A DNA stretch of 64,000 nt from Cryptomeria japonica. Its lineage: Eukaryota > Streptophyta > Pinopsida > Cupressales > Cupressaceae. The notes beneath the pieces were generated by a model. It worked only from the letters and a program-made list of their open reading frames with translations. It made no database searches and was not told the origin of the DNA. The stretch's first letter is position 1. Each line of letters starts with the position of its first letter. Below, piece by piece: positions 58,907-64,000 of this stretch. The translations under genes were made by a program, and so were the position numbers. The DNA lies in the NCBI RefSeq assembly GCF_030272615.1, contig NC_081412.1:143751747-143815746 (forward strand). Direction: 5' to 3'.

Positions 58907-60314
58907 ACACATATGAGATGGGTAAATTTTTACTAAGTTACACCTGTGTTGAAGCATAGGAGTGGGAAGTCAAAAAAAGTTCGTTGATGCATTGAGTAGA
59001 AGGAGGAGTTTTCTGGCAAAGATGAGAGTGACAATGTTAGGATTTGAGGAGTTGAAGACCTTGTATGATGATGACCCAGATTTTGCAAAACCTTGGAAAG
59101 AATGTAGAGAACCGGTTATGGTGGACAAAAGTAAATGGTTGGATTATTTCATTCAAGATGGGATCTTATTTAGAGGAGTTTAGTTGTGTATACCTAAGAG
59201 TTGTATGAGGGAGAAATTGATAAAGGAGAATCATAGTGGAGGATTGGTTGGACACTTTAGTGTTGATACAACAATAGCCTTGGTGAGTGAACATTAATTT
59301 TGGCCACAAATTCATAAGGATGTTAGGAAATTTATACAGAGTTGTAGAGTTTGTCAGATTGCAAAAAGTAGTGGTCAGAATGTGGGATTATATAAACCTT
59401 TGACAGTACCAGAGAGACGTTGGGAGAACATAAGCATAGATTTCATACTTGGATTACCTAAGACACAAAGAAGAAATGATTCGATATTTGTGGTGGTGGA
59501 TAGATTCTCAAAGATGGCTCATTTCATACCTTGTAAGAAGACATCAAATATAGTGCATGTAGCCGACCCATTTTTCAAGGAGGTAGTGAGATTACATGGA
59601 TTAACTAAGAGTATAGTTTCAAATAGAGACACTAAGTTTGTTGGTTATTTTTGGAGAACACTTTGGAAGAAGATGAAGATATATTTGAAGTTCAGTTCTA
59701 CTTTTCACCCATAGACCGATGGACAGACAAAGGTAGTAAACTAGAGTTTGGGAAATTTGTTGAGATGCTTAGTTGGAGATAAAACCAGAAGTTGGGATTT
59801 GATTCTTGCACAAGCAGAGTTTTCCTACAATAATTTAGTGAACAAGAATATCATAAGAGCACCTATTGAGATTGTTACCAAAGCACACCCTAGAGGTATA
59901 TCACAATTGAGAGATATCAGTAATGAAGACAAGAGGAATGCAGAAGCAAAAGAGCTTGCAGATCACATGGCAACCTTACATATTCAGGTTAAGAATCATT
60001 TGGAGGATATGAACAACAAGTATAAGGAGAAAGTAGATGAGAAGAGGAGACATAAAGAATTTGTACTTGGCGATGAAGTGATGGTGTATCTGAGAAAAGT
60101 AAGATTTGCAATTGGAACCTATAACAAGTTGCAGATGAGGAAGTTTGGACCTTGTAAGATCTTGATAAAGTTCAGTTCGAGAAATGCATTTGACATGGAC
60201 CTACCAAATAGTTTGAATATTTCACCTGTATTCAACATTGTAGATATACATAGGTATCATGACCCAAAATTTAGTGAAGACAATATTGCAGACTTGAAGA
60301 AACAATTTCCCTAG
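58907..60314 (+). pseudogene. Ty3/Gypsy Pol fragment: RNase H end and integrase
   Basis: It starts HMRWVNFY and LKHRSGKSKKV, then shifts frame into VDALSRRRSFLAK, the classic RNase H C-terminus (ADALSRR) of Gypsy Pol. Integrase follows: a zinc site HSGGLVGHFS and SCRVCQIAKS, first Asp in ENISIDFILGLPK, second Asp in SNRDTKFVGYFW, and then DGQTKVVN where the family has DGQTEVVN, so the catalytic Glu is Lys. The C-terminal part includes RGISQLRDISNEDKRNAEAK and LNISPVFNIVDIHRYHDP. The stop is at 60312-60314 (KKQFP). No chromodomain is visible. Stops at 59180, about 59295, about 59712 and about 59743 make it non-functional. Confidence 0.88.
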
Positions 60315-60478
60315 AAGGAATCAGATCATATTGAAAACAATTTGGACAGAAGGATTGGGCGTAGAACCTAGAGCAATCGATATAAGGAGTATGTTGTGAA
60401 GTGAAAGGAAAGATTAATTGAAGATTCATCTTGGATTTCTCAAGCAGAGATGGACTGCCTTGGTTTATCTCTGACCTC

Positions 60479-60504
60479 AAAAAAGTGAGGGACTCACTTT
60501 TTTC
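60479..60504. repeat. Perfect 10-bp hairpin
   Basis: aaaaaagtga (60480-60489) pairs with tcactttttt (60495-60504) around a 5-base loop gggac. It lies between the integrase stop and the putative 3' LTR. Any role in transcript 3' processing is speculation. Confidence 0.6.
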
Positions 60505-60520
60505 AACAACCTCGGATGTC

Positions 60521-61290
60521 TGATGTAGGAGCATCCCTAGTTCTTGGAAATCTTGCATCAACCAAAAATATTTCTTTTATGTTTATTTTTTGTTTTGCAA
60601 TTTCAACATTTCTTTCTGCATTTTCTTGTATTGGCTCACCAGATCTTGCAAAGATGGATTTTTCTTGAGGATATGATCATATTCCTTATTCCTAAACCAT
60701 GGAGAATTTGGATTATGTACCGACAAGTATCAGCTTCAGATTCTGAGACAATTTTCTAGTACCAGAACCGCTTGGACCTATTTGCATTGATGAATCTCTC
60801 AAATCCCTTTCATAGCTTGCAGAGCCTAGTTTTTCTATTCAAATGTTCCTTGGTATGTGGCCGATCTTTCATTTGATCCAAACTTCATCCTTTGTATTTT
60901 CCAGAGGAATCTCTTTGGTGGATGCCGACCTATTTGTTTTACACGTTTGATCTTGTTCTTCAGCATTTGATCCCCCTTGGACCGACTAGATCCCTCTAGA
61001 CCATATAAATAATTGTAACTGAGCATTAGAAATCAAGGATGAAAGAACATAGATGATAGATATTAATAATTAGACGTTCAAAGTTGATCAATTATGTGAT
61101 TGAACATGTATGTAGCAGGCCAGTGAGCCGAATCTTGTAACCCAGATGTTACTGGTTATCTGTAATCAGTTTTCATGATCTAATTCATTTAGTTCTATAT
61201 TACCTCCATCATATCCTCTTTCTTTTTTTCATTTTGTTTACTCTTTCTGTTCGGTCTGGATTGATGTCTTTGAGGTCCCTCCTAAATGGT
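60521..61290 (+). repeat. Putative 3' LTR of the Gypsy element (boundaries approximate)
   Basis: The stretch follows the pol stop, begins TGATGTAGGAGCATCCC, contains a TATA box near 61004 followed by a plausible transcript start region, and ends before a new Gypsy RNase H fragment. No second copy lies in the window for comparison and no target duplication was seen, so this is positional inference. Confidence 0.35.
61004..61010 (+). promoter_or_regulatory. TATA box (putative LTR promoter)
   Basis: TATAAAT within agaccatataaataattg. It sits where the U3/R boundary of the putative LTR would be. Confidence 0.35.
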
Positions 61291-61292
61291 GA

Positions 61293-61472
61293 TTGCACCA
61301 TTTTAGCAAAGTATTTCAAGTAGATTGTGATGCAAGTGGGAATGCAATTGGAGTAGTGTTAAGCTAGGAAGGAAGACTGATAGCTTATTTTAGTGAGAAA
61401 TTAAATGATGCAAGAAGAAGATATTCAATGTATGATCAAGAGTTTTATGTCATAATTAAAGCATTTGGTTAA
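61293..61472 (+). pseudogene. Ty3/Gypsy RNase H fragment
   Basis: One frame reads SKVFQVDCDASGNAIGVVLS, a stop in place of Gln, then EGRLIAYFSEKLNDARRR and YSMYDQEFYVIIKAF, ending at a stop (61470-61472). This is the N-terminal half of Gypsy RNase H, with its first catalytic Asp in the CDAS box. In an intact element it lies upstream of the integrase, yet here it is downstream of it, so it belongs to a second copy or to a rearranged one. Confidence 0.85.
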
Positions 61473-62350
61473 GTGCACCAAGATGGTGAACAAAAAGGGG
61501 GGTATAAGTGGCCACTTTTTTTTTTTTCTGAAAACAGGTCAACCTGAACTTCAAAGAGCTATTTGAAGGTCATGCACTCAAAACTAGGAGTTGAAAAAAT
61601 AATAAGAACTATATTACTCTGAATCTAGTTTCTAAACTACTAATTTTTTAAAAAATTGGATAAGATTAAGAGGGTCAAACCTTTCACGCATGAAAATCTA
61701 TTCCTGATTATTTCAGAAAAATATAACATAGTTGTTTCCGTGCACTACACAACATATATAGTTAGATTTAGTATTTTGCAAAACCCTTTGGTAGGATTAT
61801 AGGTAAGAGTGAGATCTAGAAGTTGTGTATTTTTTTGTAATTTTTTGTTGAGTATTTTATTTTTTATGATTTTTGGAAGTGACTGCATCCTGAAAATTTG
61901 GTACATGTTCATGCACTGGGCATAACTTGCATCAAAATAATCAAAAATGCAATTTTTTTTTTTAAAGTGTATAGAATCTAGTGTAGAACAATAATATATA
62001 ATTTAGTGTAGAACAATAATATATAATTTATTTTGAATTTGGTCAAGGATATCAAAAGTTATTTAAAAACTTGGTAGACATATGTCTATGAGGACTATCA
62101 AGGCACTTATAAAGACAATTAAAGTTTACTATGTTAATGTTGTCCAAAAATTAAAAAATTTACATGGTCAGAAAACTAAGAAGATGTGTGAGATTATAGT
62201 GGTAATTTTAGAGATACCCGCTTTATCATTTGTAAACTTGATGATGATGAAGTCAAGAAATCATGGTGGAGGATGAAAAAACGTGTAAAGGAACAAAAAA
62301 GGGGGGAAAATGGGCTTGCAAGCCTTAGGGTCATTTTTCAACCCTCTTAC
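61473..62350. other. Gene-free AT-rich stretch
   Basis: No coding sequence recognised. Two 'ggaacaaaaaagggggg'-type strings occur, near 61490 and near 62290, and might mark the ends of one unit, but no target duplication was found. It contains the 25-bp duplication listed next. Confidence 0.4.
61979..62028. repeat. Perfect 25-bp tandem duplication
   Basis: The unit starting tagtgtagaacaataatata is present twice without mismatch (61979-62003 and 62004-62028), so it is recent. Confidence 0.95.
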
Positions 62351-62358
62351 CAAGCCAA

Positions 62359-62519
62359 AACCCGCACGGGTTTTGAAGAACCAAAAGTACTATTCACAGT
62401 TCTAAATAACCCGTATGGGTTATGAAGAACTAGAAATATTTTTTTTTGTTTCACAAAACCCATACGGGTTATGGAGAACTAAAAACATTTTTTTGGGTTG
62501 CACAAAACCCGTACAGGTT
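62359..62519. repeat. 49-bp tandem repeat carrying AACCCGTACGGGTT palindromes, four copies
   Basis: The 14-bp near-palindromes begin at 62359 (aacccgcacgggtt), 62408 (aacccgtatgggtt), 62457 (aacccatacgggtt) and 62506 (aacccgtacaggtt), spaced exactly 49, 49 and 49 bp. Each of the first three is followed by 't.gaagaac' or 't.gagaac', an A/T-rich tract and a cacag or cacaa sequence before the next. The consensus AACCCGTACGGGTT is a perfect palindrome from which each copy deviates by one base. Confidence 0.85.
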
Positions 62520-62659
62520 ATGAAGACATAATAATGTATGCTTGTAAACTTAACATTTACTACACATGTTTTAGAAATACCTAGATAATATGTGTTTATA
62601 TATTTATACATGCATATCTATAGTTACATATACATATATTTATATAGATATATGTATAT

Positions 62660-62861
62660 ATGTTTGTATACATGCATGTACCTCTTCTTTTCCTCTCTCT
62701 CTCGTCTTACTTCCCCCATAATTGTCTTTGTCTATTTTGAGTCCTAATTATCTTCCTTGAGTTCTATGTCATCTCTCTCCCCCTCACACTTCTCTATTTT
62801 TTTATTCTCTCACCCTTTTCTCCTTCTTGTTCTCTCTCTACCTCATGTCTCTCACCCTCTC

Positions 62862-62945
<84 letters not shown>

Positions 62946-63044
62946 ATTATCCTATCCTATTCTCACCCTCTCCCCCTTCTTTCTCTTTCTCTCCCCCTCC
63001 CTCTCCCTCTCCCCCCCTCTCCCTCCCCCTTTCGTTATCTTAAA

Positions 63045-63112
<68 letters not shown>

Positions 63113-64000
63113 CCCCCCCTCCTATACTCTCTCTCTCTCCCTCTCCCTATCTTTATCCTATTTTCCCCATCTCCGCCCTCCCTCTCCCTTCCTCTCTCCC
63201 TCTCCCCCTCTCCTTTTCCCAATCTCCCTCTCTCTCCCTCTCCCCCTCTCCTTTCCCCAATCTCCCTCTCCCCCTCTCCTTTCCCCAATCTCCCTCTCTC
63301 TCTCTCCCTCTCCCCCTCTCCTTTCCCCAATCTCCCTCTCTCCCTCCCCTGTCTTTATCTCCCTCTCTCCCTCTCCTTTTCCCAATCTCCCTCTCTCTCC
63401 CTTTCTCTCTCCCCCTCTCCTTTTCCCAATCTCCCTCTCTCTCCCCTCCCTCCCTCTCTCCCTCTCCCTCCCTCTCTCCCTCTCCCCATCTCCTTTTCCC
63501 AATCTCCCTCTCTCTCCCTCTCCCCCTCTCATTTCCCTAATCTCCCTCTCTCCCTCCTCCTCTCCTTCTCTCCCTCTCTCCCTCTCCTTTTCCCAATCTC
63601 CCTCTCTCTCCCTCTCCCCCTATCCTTTCCCCAATCTCCCTCTCTCCCTCCCCCTTTCCTTCTCTCCCTCTCTCCCTTTCCTTTTCCCAATCTCCCTCTC
63701 TCTCCCTCTCTCTCTCTCCCTCCCCCTCTCCTTCTCTCCTTCTCTCCCTCTCCCCCTCTCCTTTCCCAAATCTCTCTTTTTCCTAATGTCCCTCTCTTTC
63801 CCTCTCCCTCCCCCTCTCCATTTCCCAATCTCACTCTCTCCCTCTCCCTCTCTCCCTCCCTCTCTCCTTATCTCCCTCTCTCACTATCCCCTCTCCTTTT
63901 CCCAATCTCCCTCTCTCTCCCTCTCCCCTCTCCTTTCCCCAATCTCCCTCCCCCTCTCCTTCTCTCCCTCTCTCCCTCTCCTTTTCCCAATCTACCTCCC
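62660..64000. repeat. Pyrimidine satellite: (CT)n, (CA)n and a CCCAATCTCCCTCTC minisatellite
   Basis: The plus strand is almost purely C and T from about 62690 to the window end. It includes (CT)n at 62864-62920, (CA)n at 62921-62946, (CT)n at 63047-63110 followed by a C-run, and from about 63170 a minisatellite whose marker 'ttttcccaatctccctctc' recurs at spacings of about 28, 38, 42 and 56 bp. It continues past the end of the window. The long ORFs on both strands here (Ser/Leu/Pro or Arg/Gly/Glu only) are repeat artefacts. Confidence 0.95.

Noticed and set aside
62359-62519. CRISPR-like array (regular palindromic repeats)
   Set aside because: The repeats are 14 bp, the intervening sequences are related to each other rather than unique spacers, and the context is a plant nuclear genome.
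62827-63834. Long ORFs on both strands (up to 237 codons)
   Set aside because: They are translations of the CT-rich satellite (Ser/Leu/Pro or Arg/Gly/Glu only) with no protein-like composition.

Overview
The window looks like gene-poor nuclear DNA from a seed plant with a large, transposon-swollen genome. The evidence is a stack of degenerate Ty1/Copia and Ty3/Gypsy LTR retrotransposons, plant-type LINE fragments (ORF1 with a DUF4283-like region and a CCHC knuckle), solo LTRs with 5-bp target site duplications, and a pseudogene of a plant lectin-type receptor kinase. A gymnosperm is my guess from the density and decay of the elements; nothing here proves it. I see no intact host gene, no tRNA, no rRNA and no CRISPR array.

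Layout. 1-732 is the end of a Copia-type LTR abutting a LINE reverse transcriptase fragment (733-1197). 3345-4851 is a solo LTR (TSD AAAGT) that splits an older inverted repeat. 4857-13554 is long, AT-rich and essentially unassigned. 13560-21305 is a complete Gypsy-like element (TSD ATGTG) with gag and protease but no recognisable reverse transcriptase or integrase. 21547-22729 is another solo LTR (TSD AATCT). 23401-36736 is a complete minus-strand Copia element (TSD ATGTT) inserted into the kinase pseudogene, which resumes at 36740-37330. Its 5' LTR was later hit by a second LTR element (29311-36002, TSD AAGRC).

That nested element is the most unusual object in the window. It has LTRs, a tRNA-iMet primer binding site and a polypurine tract matching the host Copia, but instead of gag-pol it carries two large unfamiliar reading frames: a coiled-coil protein with four zinc knuckles, and a roughly 1,100-residue protein ending in another coiled coil.

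40144-43041 is a LINE-derived unit with an ORF1 and a 3' end but no ORF2, itself split by a solo LTR (40700-41984, TSD GAAAC). 44.0-44.3 kb has CACTA-like subterminal repeats. 45.41 kb has a lone primer-binding-site motif. 47.0-47.35 kb has exon-like segments of an unrecognised gene. 47.6-48.6 kb is a degenerate tandem array. 48747-53021 is a 5'-truncated plus-strand Copia of the same family as the 23-36 kb element, starting in a GAT/GGT microsatellite. 53022-58708 is a different minus-strand Copia lacking its 3' LTR. 58907-61472 holds Gypsy integrase and RNase H fragments. The window ends in a 49-bp palindrome-bearing tandem repeat and more than 1.3 kb of almost pure pyrimidine satellite.

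How the parts relate. Most coding frames are broken, and many lesions at catalytic sites are G-to-A or C-to-T changes, consistent with methylation-driven decay of silenced elements. The nesting gives a relative order: kinase pseudogene or gene first, then the Copia element, then the pol-less element inside its LTR. The shared 3' block and primer site suggest the pol-less element was mobilised in trans by a Copia relative. Identifications come from reading translations and motifs by eye; no database search or alignment software was used.
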